A DNA stretch of 64,000 nt from Dinoroseobacter sp965279125 (GCA_965279125.1 CBDIHL010000032.1:1-64000); one strand, 5' to 3'; counted from the stretch's first letter, positions 52,397-60,845 are shown. Made by a program: numbers and translations. The notes: a model not told the origin generated them from the letters alone.

Positions 52397-52603
52397 TCAG
52401 TCCAGCTTGCGCGCCTCGTCCTCGATCATGACGGGGATGCCATTGCGTATCGGGTAGGCGAGATGTGCGGCTCGGCTGATAAGTTCCTGATTGGCCGCGT
52501 CATATTTCAATGGCGCATGGGTCAGCGGACACACGAGCGCTTCAAGCATCTGGCGCGCATGGCCGAGTGTCGCATCCTCGGGTGTATCGTCGTTATCCCT
52601 CAT
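52397..52603 (-). CDS. Trm112/UPF0434-family small protein
   Basis: 68 residues: 'MLEALVCPLTHAPLKYD' (about 19-35), 'LISRAAHLAYPIRNGIPVMIEDEARKL' (region about 41-67). This is the bacterial Trm112-like (YcaR/UPF0434) fold. Only one Cys is present, so no zinc site is expected. YcaR lies near lpxK in enterobacteria as here. The start overlaps the Lon-domain gene stop by 4 bases, indicating translational coupling. Function unknown; a methyltransferase-partner role is inferred from the eukaryotic Trm112 name only. Confidence 0.85.
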   Translation of the reverse strand: MRDNDDTPEDATLGHARQMLEALVCPLTHAPLKYDAANQELISRAAHLAYPIRNGIPVMIEDEARKLD

Positions 52604-53247
52604 TGCAGGACGTCATCCATCTGACCACCGCCACGCAAGGCAAATTCGATTAAGGTCACAAGCGTTTCACGACGGGTCGACAAGGACGGCGCTTCTAAAA
52701 GGGCTTGCTTATCTTCCGGCTCGAACGGACACAGCATAGACAGAGAGTTTATCAGCAACTCGTCTTCGGCCTCTGACAAACTGTCCCAATCGGTCTTTAG
52801 CTCGTTGGCGGCAAAGAAGCGATTCAGCAGGTTCAGGAACTTTTCGCGTTTGAAACCCGAGTCCACTTCGGCGGGGCCAAGGTCACGGTCGAACCCGTCC
52901 CAGATCACATCTGCCTTTAGGTACGGCGAAAACCCCGTCACTTCACGCTGCACGCGAAACCGCGAAATGCCGGCGAGCGTAATCATATAACGCCCGTCTT
53001 CGGTTTCGGAAAAGGCCGTGACGCGCCCGGCGCAGCCAATCGAATGAAGGCGTTTCTCGCCCGATCCCGGCACCTCGCGCGGCTGCACCATCCCGATCAA
53101 ACGATGTGGCGTTTTCAGTGCGTCTTCCATCATCGTCAGGTAACGCGGTTCGAACAGATGCAGCGGCAAACGTGCACGTGGCAGCAGAAGCGCTCCCGGT
53201 AACGGGAACAGCGGGATGGTGGGCGGCAGGTCAGCGGCTGAGATCAT
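52600..53247 (-). CDS. Lon N-terminal (LAN/substrate-binding) domain protein
   Basis: 215 residues from the ATG at 53247; a longer frame would overlap the thioredoxin gene. The fold is the ATP-independent Lon substrate-binding domain: 'IPLFPLPGALLLPRARLPLHLFEPRY' region (about 13-38), 'IGCAGRVTAF', 'YMITLAGISRFRV', then an alpha-helical end. There is no ATPase or protease domain. The bacterial function is unknown; it is a standard member of this alphaproteobacterial cluster after the thioredoxin-like gene, 26 bases upstream. It may bind unfolded proteins by analogy to Lon. Confidence 0.9.
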   Translation of the reverse strand: MISAADLPPTIPLFPLPGALLLPRARLPLHLFEPRYLTMMEDALKTPHRLIGMVQPREVPGSGEKRLHSIGCAGRVTAFSETEDGRYMITLAGISRFRVQREVTGFSPYLKADVIWDGFDRDLGPAEVDSGFKREKFLNLLNRFFAANELKTDWDSLSEAEDELLINSLSMLCPFEPEDKQALLEAPSLSTRRETLVTLIEFALRGGGQMDDVLQ

Positions 53248-53273
53248 GGAATGCAGGTAGCCCCGTTTGTCGA

Positions 53274-54197
53274 TCAGGCAAACAGGATCGAGCTGAGCTT
53301 GCGTCGCCCGGTCAAAACCAACGGGTCTTGCGGCTTCATTGCGTCGAACATGGTAAACAGTTGCGCTTTCGCGGCACCCTCGTTCCAATTCATATCCCGG
53401 CGAATGCTGTCGAGCAGGGCATTGATCGCCCCCTCCACATCGCCATCAGCATGAAGGGCTGTCGCCAGATCAAGCCGTGCTTGGTGATCGTCAGGATTGG
53501 CCTCAACTGTCGCCGTCAAGTCTGCCACAGGTCCAGCATTCTCGGCCTGTTTCGCCAAGGCGACCTGCGCGCGGACGGCTTCCAGCTCAGGCGCGTTGAA
53601 AATCTCGTCCGGCGCGGTGGACAGCAAGCCATCTGCCTGCGCCACTTCGCCCATTGCGAGATGCGCGCGCGCCAGACCGCCCAAAGCCCCGGCATGGTTC
53701 GGATCCTCGCCAAGGATCGCTGCAAAGGTCTGGGCCGCATCCACCGCAGCGCCTTCTTCCAGCATCGCCTCAGCCGCCTCAACGGCATCATCTAGACCGC
53801 CATCTTCCTCGGGCGCGCCATCCCCCATATCGGCGACTTTGGTGACGAACGTGGTGATCTCAGCAGGCGTAATCGCCCCTTGGAACCCATCGACGGGCTG
53901 ACCTTGCCAGAACGCATAAACCGTCGGGATTGACTGGATTTGCAACTGCCCGGCAATCGCCTGGTTCTCGTCGACGTTAACCTTAACCATCCGCACAGCG
54001 CCCTTGGCAGCGGTCACAGCCGCCTCCAGCGCAGGGCCAAGCGTCTTGCACGGGCCACACCACGGCGCCCAGAAATCGACGATCACCGGCACGGTTTGGC
54101 TCATCTCGACCACGTCGGCCATGAAGGTGGCTTCGGACGTGTCCTTGATCAGGTCGTTAGGGGTCGTGTCGGCGGGGGCATTGCCAAACTCAAGCAT
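53274..54197 (-). CDS. CnoX/YbbN-type thioredoxin co-chaperone
   Basis: 307 residues: a thioredoxin domain (about 15-130) with active site Cys47-Gly-Pro-Cys50 in 'DFWAPWCGPCK' and cis-Pro 'SIPTVYAFWQ', followed by about 170 residues of TPR-like helices ('ALGGLARAHLAMGEVAQADGLL', 'LDLATALHADGDVEGAINALL' regions). In E. coli CnoX the Cys pair is replaced by SxxC, while alphaproteobacterial CnoX keeps active CGPC. It prevents aggregation of client proteins under oxidative stress and hands them to GroEL or DnaK. The SD is GGACCG-like. It contains a TTAACCTTAA site. Confidence 0.88.
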   Translation of the reverse strand: MLEFGNAPADTTPNDLIKDTSEATFMADVVEMSQTVPVIVDFWAPWCGPCKTLGPALEAAVTAAKGAVRMVKVNVDENQAIAGQLQIQSIPTVYAFWQGQPVDGFQGAITPAEITTFVTKVADMGDGAPEEDGGLDDAVEAAEAMLEEGAAVDAAQTFAAILGEDPNHAGALGGLARAHLAMGEVAQADGLLSTAPDEIFNAPELEAVRAQVALAKQAENAGPVADLTATVEANPDDHQARLDLATALHADGDVEGAINALLDSIRRDMNWNEGAAKAQLFTMFDAMKPQDPLVLTGRRKLSSILFA

Positions 54198-54263
54198 GGG
54201 GCGGTCCTTTTTGGGCGTAACTTGCGATCTATATGGCCTCGCCCACTGGTGATGTGAAGGGGG

Positions 54264-55052
54264 CTACAGGTCGAAGGTTGCGAGCACCGGCGCATGATCC
54301 GAGGGCTTTTCCCAACTGCGCACATCGCGCAGAACGCGGCTGGAATGGGCGGCACCGGAAATATCCGCCGTGGCCCAAATATGATCGAGGCGACGCCCCT
54401 TGTCAGCGGCACTCCAATCCTTCGAGCGGTACGACCACCACGAATAGAGCTGGCCTTCAGGGATATCCTGGCGCGTAATATCCACCCATTTGCCCGCATC
54501 TTGCGTCTCGGTGAACTTCTCGACCTCGATGGGGGTGTGGCTGACGACTTTCAGAAGCTGCTTATGGGACCAGACATCGTCCTCGCGCGGCGCAATGTTC
54601 AGATCACCGACGAGCACCGATTTTTCCGGGGCCTCGTCGCGGAACCAATCGCGCATCTCGGCGAGGAAATCGAGCTTATGTCCAAACTTCTCGTTCACCT
54701 CGCGGTCCGGCACATCCCCGCCCGCAGGCACATAGAAATTGTGGATCGTCATGCCGTTTTCCAGCCGTCCGGCCACATGGCGCGCATCGCCCTTGCCGCA
54801 GAAATCGCGCGAACCGGCATCCTCCATCGGGATTTTCGAGAAGATCGCGACCCCGTTATAGCCCTTCTGCCCGCGCATCGCGACATGGCGGTAGCCAAGC
54901 TGTTTGAACTGGTGCAGCGGGATCTTTTCGACTGGGCTTTTGCATTCCTGAAGACACAATACATCCGGGCGCGCCTCGGTCATCATGCGTGCGACAAGAT
55001 CTTCGCGCAGGCGAACCGAATTGATGTTCCAGGTGGCAATCGTGATCGGCAT
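54264..55052 (-). CDS. xthA: Exodeoxyribonuclease III
   Basis: 262 residues from the ATG at 55052; an in-frame extension to 55286 is not credible. AP-endonuclease family: 'ATWNINSVRLR' with Asn10, 'LCLQECKS' with metal ligand Glu36, 'NFYVPAGG', 'VGDLNIAPREDDV', 'RLDHIWATADI' and terminal 'SDHAPV' with the catalytic His. It is a 3'-5' exonuclease and AP endonuclease for base excision repair. Diverges from exoD, with 118 bases between starts. The 'IAPREDDVW' segment fits XthA of the alphaproteobacterial type. Confidence 0.95.
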   Translation of the reverse strand: MPITIATWNINSVRLREDLVARMMTEARPDVLCLQECKSPVEKIPLHQFKQLGYRHVAMRGQKGYNGVAIFSKIPMEDAGSRDFCGKGDARHVAGRLENGMTIHNFYVPAGGDVPDREVNEKFGHKLDFLAEMRDWFRDEAPEKSVLVGDLNIAPREDDVWSHKQLLKVVSHTPIEVEKFTETQDAGKWVDITRQDIPEGQLYSWWSYRSKDWSAADKGRRLDHIWATADISGAAHSSRVLRDVRSWEKPSDHAPVLATFDL

Positions 55053-55170
55053 GGTGGCAGGCTCCGTTGGGGGTCGTGGGCACCCTAGGAGGGCCGCGCG
55101 CTTAGAGCCAGAGTTAGTTCTTCCGTCTCGCGGGTTGATTGACGAGGGCGCGCCGCACAACTCTGACGCC

Positions 55171-55803
55171 ATGACAACGGCAGCCGAATCACACCCCGTC
55201 ATGGATATCGTAGCCGAGCTGGAGCACCTGGCTGCCAGCAAAGGCAACGTCTCCCTTGGCCATGTCGCCACTGTGTTCGGTGCCACGGCTTACGTGCCCG
55301 TGTTGATTGTGCCCGCCTTGATCGTCTTCTCACCGCTCAGTGGCATCCCCTTTCTCCCTTCGATCTTTGGACTGATGATCGCGCTGGTTGCGTTGCAAAT
55401 GATCATCGGCAAGCGGTCGCTTTGGTTGCCAACCTGGATCATGCGACGAGAGGTTTCAGCGGATCAGCTGCAGAAAGCGCTGAACTGGTTGAAACCGGCT
55501 GCCAGTTGGCTCGACCGTACGGCAAAACGGCGGTTTCTGGTGCTGACGGCGCAGCCTCTTGTCTTGATCCCGCAACTGGCTTGCGTCTTTTGTGGTCTCA
55601 TCATGCCATTTCTGGAGTTGGTGCCGTTCTCCTCCTCGCTCTTGGCGGCGGCGGTGATCTGCTTTTCGGTCAGCTTTCTGGCGCGGGATGGTGTTTTTGT
55701 GGTCATTGGCGGAATATTCATGACGCTCGCCATGGGCGTCATTCTGGCGGTCTATGGCAACGCTGCTCTGGCCTTGCTGTCGCTTGGGGTCACGTCTGAT
55801 TAA
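55171..55803 (+). CDS. ExoD-family membrane protein
   Basis: 210 residues from the ATG at 55171. ExoD (exopolysaccharide synthesis) family with a cytoplasmic helix start 'MDIVAELEHLAASKGNVSLG', 'ALIVFSPLSGIPFLPSIFGLMIALVA' (about 50-75) and further helices at about 125-150 and 160-205. In Sinorhizobium ExoD affects exopolysaccharide and alkali tolerance; its molecular function is not known. No clear ribosome site is visible, so the start is tentative, but the family begins at about this point. No other exo genes are nearby. Confidence 0.85.
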   Translation: MTTAAESHPVMDIVAELEHLAASKGNVSLGHVATVFGATAYVPVLIVPALIVFSPLSGIPFLPSIFGLMIALVALQMIIGKRSLWLPTWIMRREVSADQLQKALNWLKPAASWLDRTAKRRFLVLTAQPLVLIPQLACVFCGLIMPFLELVPFSSSLLAAAVICFSVSFLARDGVFVVIGGIFMTLAMGVILAVYGNAALALLSLGVTSD

Positions 55804-55816
55804 TCTTGCCCCTTGA

Positions 55817-55846
55817 TAAAAGAAGACCCGGCGCGAGGCCGGGCCA
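55817..55846 (-). terminator. Terminator between exoD and the response regulator gene
   Basis: Minus strand GGCCCGGC-CTC-GCGCCGGGTC followed by TTCTTTT. It faces the response regulator stop 51 bases away; the stem may also slow exoD transcription from the other side. Confidence 0.65.
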
Positions 55847-55897
55847 GTCCAACAGGGAGGTTTCGCGTCATAACCCCAACGCGCGAGGGATCTTTGA

Positions 55898-56584
55898 TCA
55901 GGCGACCAGTCGGTAGCCACCTGTTTCTGTCACCAGAATACGCGCATTTGAGGGATCTGGTTCGATTTTTTGACGCAGGCGGTAAATATGTGTCTCAAGT
56001 GTGTGCGTTGTGACACCCGCGTTATAGCCCCAGACCTCGTGCAACAGGATATCGCGGGCAACAATGCCATCCGTGGCGCGGTACAAGTACTTGAGAATAT
56101 TCGTTTCTTTTTCCGTCAGACGGATTTTCTTTTCGTCTTCGGTCAAAAGAAGCTTCATTGAGGGTTTGAAGGTATACGGGCCCAATTGGAACACGGCATC
56201 CTCGGATTGCTCGTGTTGGCGCAATTGCGCGCGAATACGGGCCAGCAATACCGGGAACTTAAACGGCTTGGTCACGTAATCATTGGCACCCGCATCAAGG
56301 CCCAAAATCGTATCCGCGTCCGAGTCGTGCCCGGTCAGCATCAGCACCGGGCATTTGACGCCCTGCTTGCGCATCAGGCGGCACAGCTCGCGCCCATCGG
56401 TGTCGGGCAGACCCACATCGAGGATCACAAGATCATACAGCCCTTCCTTGGCCTTCACCATCGCTTCGGATCCGGACCCGGCCTCGAACACGTCGAAGTC
56501 TTCGGTCATGACAAGCTGTTCGCTCAGCGCCTCGCGCAGATCATCATCGTCGTCCACCAGCAGGATTTTTCTCAGCGTTGCCAT
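55898..56584 (-). CDS. OmpR-type response regulator, CenR-like
   Basis: 228 residues from the ATG at 56584 (AGGA upstream). Receiver domain with acidic pocket 'DDDDD' (11-15), phospho-acceptor Asp56 in 'VILDVGLPDTDG' and Lys106 in 'DYVTKPFKF'; linker; then an OmpR/PhoB winged helix with 'IRLTEKETNILKYLYRA', 'LHEVWGYNAGVTTHTLETHIYRLRQKIE' region. The segment 'LRQHEQSEDAVFQLGPYTFKP' (20 residues or so) resembles CenR, an essential cell-envelope regulator of alphaproteobacteria; this assignment is inference. No sensor kinase gene adjoins it. It is monocistronic. Confidence 0.88.
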   Translation of the reverse strand: MATLRKILLVDDDDDLREALSEQLVMTEDFDVFEAGSGSEAMVKAKEGLYDLVILDVGLPDTDGRELCRLMRKQGVKCPVLMLTGHDSDADTILGLDAGANDYVTKPFKFPVLLARIRAQLRQHEQSEDAVFQLGPYTFKPSMKLLLTEDEKKIRLTEKETNILKYLYRATDGIVARDILLHEVWGYNAGVTTHTLETHIYRLRQKIEPDPSNARILVTETGGYRLVA

Positions 56585-56759
56585 GGTCTCGGTCCTTTTC
56601 TTGGGCCTTTGTGTTGAGACTGAAATGCGACCCAATCACGGTCCAGACAAGGGAGCGGTAAAAAACCTCACGCCCATGTGTCGCGCGGGGCGTAATTGTT
56701 TCAGTTTCCCTTGGATCGCGCCTATGTAAAGGCGGAGATGTTGCAAAGCCGGACCCCTC

Positions 56760-57830
56760 ATGAACGCCCTTAGCCCCGATCCCAGCGAGTATTTGGCCCG
56801 TGCGCGGGGCGATTTACGCATGGGTTTGCCGGTGATGATGGTACGCGGGGAAGACAGCGCGCTTGTCATGGCGGCTGAAACGCTGACGCATTCCCGCTTC
56901 GAAGCCCTCGGCGCTGGCACCCATCTCGCGATCACAGCGCGCCGGGCCGAGACGTTGAAGGCCCGCGCATATGACGGCGATTTGGCTCGGCTTGTATTGC
57001 CCAATGGTGCCTCGCCCGCATGGGTTCAGTCCGTGGCCGATCCCGCCAGCGATCTGTCGAACCCGATGAAGGGACCGTTTACCTCGTTACGCCAGGGCGA
57101 TGCGGCCTTGGCGCGCGCGGCCTTGCAACTGGCAAAGGATGCGCGCTTGCTGCCTGCCGTTGTGGTGCAGCCCATGGCCGCCGCACCGTTCGGGATTACG
57201 GTTCTTAACCTTAACGATATCGCAGACCTGCTCGGCCACGGCGCACCCCTTGCGCCTTTGGTCAGCGCGCGGGTCCCGCTTACGGTGTCCGAGGCGGGTC
57301 GCTTGCATGTCTTTCGGCCTGCCGATGGCGGAGAAGAGCATTATGCCGTCGAGATCGGCACACCTGATCGGGCGGCTCCGGTCCTCACACGACTGCATTC
57401 GGCCTGCTTCACCGGGGATCTGCTGGGCAGTCTGAAATGCGATTGCGGGCCTCAGTTGCGTGGTGCTCTGGCGCAAATGGGGGCAGAGGGGGCTGGCATT
57501 CTGCTGTATCTTAACCAAGAAGGGCGCGGCATCGGACTGGCCAACAAGATGCGCGCCTATGCGTTGCAGGATCAGGGCTTCGATACGGTCGAGGCCAATC
57601 ACCGCCTCGGGTTCGAGGATGACGAGCGTGATTTTCGCATCGGATCTGACGTGCTGAAACGGCTCGGCTTTTCCGCCGTCCGGCTGATGACCAACAATCC
57701 CGCCAAGATCGCCATGATGCGCGCACAAGGTATCGAGGTGGTCGAACGCGTGCCGCTCAAGCTGGGGCAGACCCCGCAGAACACCGCCTATCTGGCAACC
57801 AAAGCCGCGAAATCCGGGCATCTTCTGTGA
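56760..57830 (+). CDS. ribA: GTP cyclohydrolase II with N-terminal RibB-like domain
   Basis: 356 residues. C-terminal half (about 190-356) is RibA: zinc-site 'CFTGDLLGSLKCDCG' (three Cys), 'LNQEGRGIGLANKMRAY' and 'TNNPAKI'. The N-terminal about 180 residues have the outline of dihydroxybutanone-phosphate synthase but lack its catalytic motifs, as in other alphaproteobacterial RibA proteins. It converts GTP to the first riboflavin pathway intermediate. The stop overlaps the start of the L,D-transpeptidase-type gene by 4 bases. It contains a TTAACCTTAA site in 'VLNLN'. Confidence 0.92.
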   Translation: MNALSPDPSEYLARARGDLRMGLPVMMVRGEDSALVMAAETLTHSRFEALGAGTHLAITARRAETLKARAYDGDLARLVLPNGASPAWVQSVADPASDLSNPMKGPFTSLRQGDAALARAALQLAKDARLLPAVVVQPMAAAPFGITVLNLNDIADLLGHGAPLAPLVSARVPLTVSEAGRLHVFRPADGGEEHYAVEIGTPDRAAPVLTRLHSACFTGDLLGSLKCDCGPQLRGALAQMGAEGAGILLYLNQEGRGIGLANKMRAYALQDQGFDTVEANHRLGFEDDERDFRIGSDVLKRLGFSAVRLMTNNPAKIAMMRAQGIEVVERVPLKLGQTPQNTAYLATKAAKSGHLL

Positions 57831-58318
57831 CGCCGCGCGATCTGGTGCTGACGCCGATGGGCTTGCGGTTCATGGGGCGGATGTTTCCCTGCACCATCGG
57901 GCGCGGTGGGCTGACCGCGCGCAAGCGCGAGGGCGACGGCGCAACCCCCAAAGGCATGCACGGTCTTGTGGGGATGCTCTATCGGCCAGATCGTCTTGCC
58001 AAACCCGCAGATTGGGCGGTTCCGCTGGGCCCTTCTGATCTGTGGTCCGATGATCCGCGCGATCCCGATTACAACCTCATGGTGCGCCCGCCGCACGCAT
58101 ATTCGCATGAACGCTTGTGCCGCGCCGATCCGCTTTATGATCTGGTGATCCTGACCGATTGGAACTGGCCCTCGGCGGAACACGGTGCAGGATCGGCCAT
58201 ATTCATCCACCAATGGCGCAGGCCCGGTTACCCGACCGAAGGCTGCATCGGGCTAAGCCGCGCGGCGCTGCATTGGATAGCGCCGAGGATACGGCACCAA
58301 ACACGGTTAATCGTCTAG
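57827..58318 (+). CDS. YkuD-family L,D-transpeptidase-like protein
   Basis: 163 residues from a GTG at 57827 that overlaps the ribA stop (GTGA). The YkuD fold is recognised from 'GRGGLTARKREGDGATPKGMHG' (about 26-47), 'FIHQWRRPGYPTEGCIGLS' (about 124-142) with the catalytic Cys in 'TEGCIGL' and upstream His. The typical motif has [ST]HGC; here it is TEGC, which is the COG3786 variant. No signal peptide is visible, unlike most cross-linking transpeptidases, so its murein role is uncertain. It overlaps convergent yggS by 4 bases. Confidence 0.82.
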   Translation: MTPRDLVLTPMGLRFMGRMFPCTIGRGGLTARKREGDGATPKGMHGLVGMLYRPDRLAKPADWAVPLGPSDLWSDDPRDPDYNLMVRPPHAYSHERLCRADPLYDLVILTDWNWPSAEHGAGSAIFIHQWRRPGYPTEGCIGLSRAALHWIAPRIRHQTRLIV

Positions 58319-58968
58319 CTCGGAACCCGCGCCCCGAAGATGGCCGACCCGACGCGCACATGGGTCGCCCCAAGGGCCACCGCGCTTTCAAAATCGCCGC
58401 TCATGCCCATGGATAACCCGCTGAGCCCGTTGCGGGCGGCCAGTTTTGCCAGAAGCGCGAAATGCAGAGACGGTTCTTCCTCGGCGGGAGGGATGCTCAT
58501 CAGCCCGGTTAGCGGTAGGTCCATGGCGCGGCAGGTGGAAACAAACGCGTCCGTTTCGGCGGGCAAGACGCCTGCCTTCTGCGGCTCGGCACCAGTGTTC
58601 ACTTGCACGAATATCTCAGGGCAAGCGCCGCGGTCCTGCGCCAGATCGGCCAGCTTGCGCGCTAGCTTTTCGCGGTCGAGCGAGTGGATCGTATCAAACA
58701 GCTCCACCGCTTGGCGGGCTTTGTTGGTCTGGAGGGGGCCGAGAAGATGCAGCTTTATCCCGTTGACCTGCGCCTTGAAGTCGGGCCACTTTCCGGCCGC
58801 TTCCTGCACCCGGTTTTCTCCGAAGATGCGGTGACCCTCAGTCAAGACGGCCTCGACGCGGTCTAGGGGCTGGACTTTGGATACAGCAATCAGCTGCGTC
58901 GCACCGGGCGCGCGACCTGATTTTGCCTCGGCAGCTTCGATGCGGGTTTTGATGTCAGAGAGGCTCAT
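58315..58968 (-). CDS. YggS-family PLP-binding protein (PLP homeostasis)
   Basis: 217 residues from the ATG at 58968; an ATG nine codons upstream is less likely. Single-domain alanine-racemase-like TIM barrel with the PLP Lys31 in 'LIAVSKVQPLD', 'FGENRVQEA', 'HLLGPLQTNK' and 'LSMGMSGDFESAVALGATHVRVGSAIFG' (region, phosphate-binding end). Family members carry PLP and keep vitamin B6 and amino-acid pools balanced; they do not racemise alanine. Overlaps convergent transpeptidase-like gene by 4 bases. Confidence 0.94.
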   Translation of the reverse strand: MSLSDIKTRIEAAEAKSGRAPGATQLIAVSKVQPLDRVEAVLTEGHRIFGENRVQEAAGKWPDFKAQVNGIKLHLLGPLQTNKARQAVELFDTIHSLDREKLARKLADLAQDRGACPEIFVQVNTGAEPQKAGVLPAETDAFVSTCRAMDLPLTGLMSIPPAEEEPSLHFALLAKLAARNGLSGLSMGMSGDFESAVALGATHVRVGSAIFGARVPS

Positions 58969-59016
58969 ATCTGCGATGTGCCATGGCCGCGCCATGAAGC
59001 CAAGTCATGCGTAAAC

Positions 59017-59043
59017 GAAAAGAGCGGGCACAAGGCCCGCTCT
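59017..59043 (-). terminator. Rho-independent terminator of the porin gene
   Basis: Minus strand AGAGCGGGC-CTTGT-GCCCGCTCT followed by TTTCG. Strong nine-base stem, 27 bases past the porin stop. Confidence 0.85.
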
Positions 59044-59069
59044 TCCGTAAATCTTCCTGTTAAGGAGGA

Positions 59070-59927
59070 TTAGAAAGTCAGCTTGATGCCGAAGTCGGCA
59101 ACCGTGCGACGTGCAGTCGCTGGGTTGTCGATGGAAGCAATCGCGCCGGACAGGGTCGCGCCGCCGCCCAAGGAGTAGTCAACGCCGATGCCGTAGTCAG
59201 GCTCGTCGCCAGCTGCGGTTGTGTCGTTGGCAACCAAGGAGATGGTCGTTGCGGAGTCCAGAGCGAACGCCAGGTCCAGGCCGTAACCGGTGACGTTTGC
59301 ACCAGCAGCTGGGTTCTGGTCGATCACAGTGACGTTAACAGTCACAGGAGCGAATACTGCACCAACGTTGGCGCGAACCATTTTGCCGCTACCCAGCTCG
59401 GAGTAACCCAAGCTTGCGGAGAAGTCGCCGGACTTCCAACCGATGCTGGTGCCCCAGTTGTTGATGCCAACAACGTTTGGTGCAGCCGACACGGCGAATG
59501 TGAACGCGTCAAAAGTGACGGTGTAGTGAACGGTGTGCGCTGGGTTGTTGTCCAGGTTCTCCAGGTCGTCGTCGACGCCTACGTCGTCGTAACCCAGGTC
59601 CTTGATGCCGCCAACGCGTGCTGCTTCGGAGACGTCGCCGCCGATGGAGAGCTTACCGAATGCGCCGGAAACGAATACGTTGCCTACGTCTACGGTGCCT
59701 GCGCCGGTGCGGTCGTCAAGACCGATGGAAGCGCCGAATGCCAGGCCGCCGTCGGTGGTGCCGGAACCGGTGAAGTTCACGTCAACGTCGTTTGCAACGG
59801 TGGTCGTGTTGGCTGCGGCGGAGTTGTACTTAACGCCCATGTTTGCGGAACCGCTGATTGCGATATCGGCAGCTGCGAAGCCAGCCGATGCCACCAGTGC
59901 GGTCGAAGCGATGAGAAGCTTTTTCAT
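59070..59927 (-). CDS. Outer membrane porin (Rhodobacter type)
   Basis: 285 residues from the ATG at 59927, preceded by GAGGGAAA. Signal peptide about 1-20 (ending FAAA). The mature chain 'ADIAISGSANMGVKYNS' and repeated amphipathic strands with conserved 'GKLSIGGDVSEAARV' (about 110-124) and the last residues 'TVADFGIKLTF' ending in Phe fit a 16-stranded general porin (Porin_4 group). It lets small solutes cross the outer membrane. Highly expressed type: strong ribosome site, strong terminator, low use of rare codons, one GTTAAC at 59334. Confidence 0.93.
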   Translation of the reverse strand: MKKLLIASTALVASAGFAAADIAISGSANMGVKYNSAAANTTTVANDVDVNFTGSGTTDGGLAFGASIGLDDRTGAGTVDVGNVFVSGAFGKLSIGGDVSEAARVGGIKDLGYDDVGVDDDLENLDNNPAHTVHYTVTFDAFTFAVSAAPNVVGINNWGTSIGWKSGDFSASLGYSELGSGKMVRANVGAVFAPVTVNVTVIDQNPAAGANVTGYGLDLAFALDSATTISLVANDTTAAGDEPDYGIGVDYSLGGGATLSGAIASIDNPATARRTVADFGIKLTF

Positions 59928-60245
59928 CGTGTTTCCCTCGTGTGTGTCACGTGTGTTTAAAGGTGCACCCCAGCACAGTGCATCCGGCTGGGTATGACCT
60001 TTCCTCAACCTTTCGCCCTTCGATTGCAAGCGCACCTGATCTCACATTCGACGGGAGCCAGTGTCATGGTGCATCAAAGACACAGTGCGCGGTGGGCGGG
60101 GCAAGTGGTTTGGCCTCTTTTATGAAGTATACACCATATCGAACATCACAACGGCTCCGGATGGCCCGGATAGGGAAAACTCTTGTCGCAACACCATGTG
60201 TCGGGTAGACCACTGAAAAACAGGCATTTGCCAGAGGGCAGACCC
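59928..60245. other. Intergenic region between divergent porin and DUF3576 genes, no gene seen
   Basis: 318 bases with stop codons in all frames over short distances and no RNA hairpin that stands out. It must hold both promoters. GTATAC at about 60129 could be part of a -10 for the DUF3576 gene, but no convincing -35 was found. No GTTAAC, GANTC cluster or inverted repeat of note. Confidence 0.5.
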
Positions 60246-60761
60246 ATGCGACACACTATTCTTCGCGCTTCGGCACTGATTTTCTTATCTGTTACGGTCT
60301 CCGCATGTGGTGGTGGCGGTTTCTTGGGGCTTGGCGGAAGTGACGATGGTCGTGCCGGCGAAACTCGAACACTGTCTGCTTCTGAACGCAATTCCCGACT
60401 AACCGGAGAAGAACGCGAAGAATCGATCCTTGATCTGTTTGTCGCGACAGATGATCCGAACACCACCGTTGAGGTGAACAAGTATCTCTGGGTTGCGGCG
60501 CAAGACGTGCTCGACTTCCTGCCCATCGAAGCGGTCGATCCGTTCACCGGCGTCATCGTCTACGGCTACGGCACCCCTCCTGGCGGCGGGCGCTCTTATC
60601 GCGCAACTGTTTACGTGCAGGACCCGGCATTGGAAGCGCGCTCTATAAAAGTGGCGCTTGCCTCCCGAAGCGGCCCGGCACCGCGCGCCACGTCTCGCGC
60701 GATTGAAGATGCGATCCTAACCCGCGCGCGCCAGATCCGCATTCGCGACAGCAATCTCTAG
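60246..60761 (+). CDS. DUF3576 lipoprotein
   Basis: 171 residues from the ATG at 60246. Lipoprotein signal 'ILRASALIFLSVTVSAC' with lipobox Val-Ser-Ala-Cys (Cys at about 21), then a Gly-rich stretch and a conserved domain 'EESILDLFVATDDPNTTVEVNKYLWVAA' region, 'VDPFTGVIVYGYGTPP', and 'SRAIEDAILTRARQIRIRD'. DUF3576 is alphaproteobacterial and routinely precedes leuS and lptE, suggesting an outer-membrane biogenesis role; this is context only. A downstream hairpin separates it from leuS. Confidence 0.88.
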   Translation: MRHTILRASALIFLSVTVSACGGGGFLGLGGSDDGRAGETRTLSASERNSRLTGEEREESILDLFVATDDPNTTVEVNKYLWVAAQDVLDFLPIEAVDPFTGVIVYGYGTPPGGGRSYRATVYVQDPALEARSIKVALASRSGPAPRATSRAIEDAILTRARQIRIRDSNL

Positions 60762-60790
60762 ACCTTCGCAGGTCTCAGGACTAAACCGAC

Positions 60791-60818
60791 CGCCGGGCCA
60801 ATTGGTCCGGCGTTTTCA
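60791..60818 (+). terminator. Probable terminator between the DUF3576 gene and leuS
   Basis: CGCCGGGCCAATTGGTCCGGCG followed by TTTTCATTT (given here only as shape: ten-base complementary arms centred on AATT at 60798-60803). 29 bases after the stop. Confidence 0.65.
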
Positions 60819-60845
60819 TTTGTTAAGACATCAAAGGCCATGCCC

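Noticed and set aside
52397..52603. Zinc-ribbon reading of the Trm112-like protein
   Set aside because: Only one Cys is present, so no zinc site can form.
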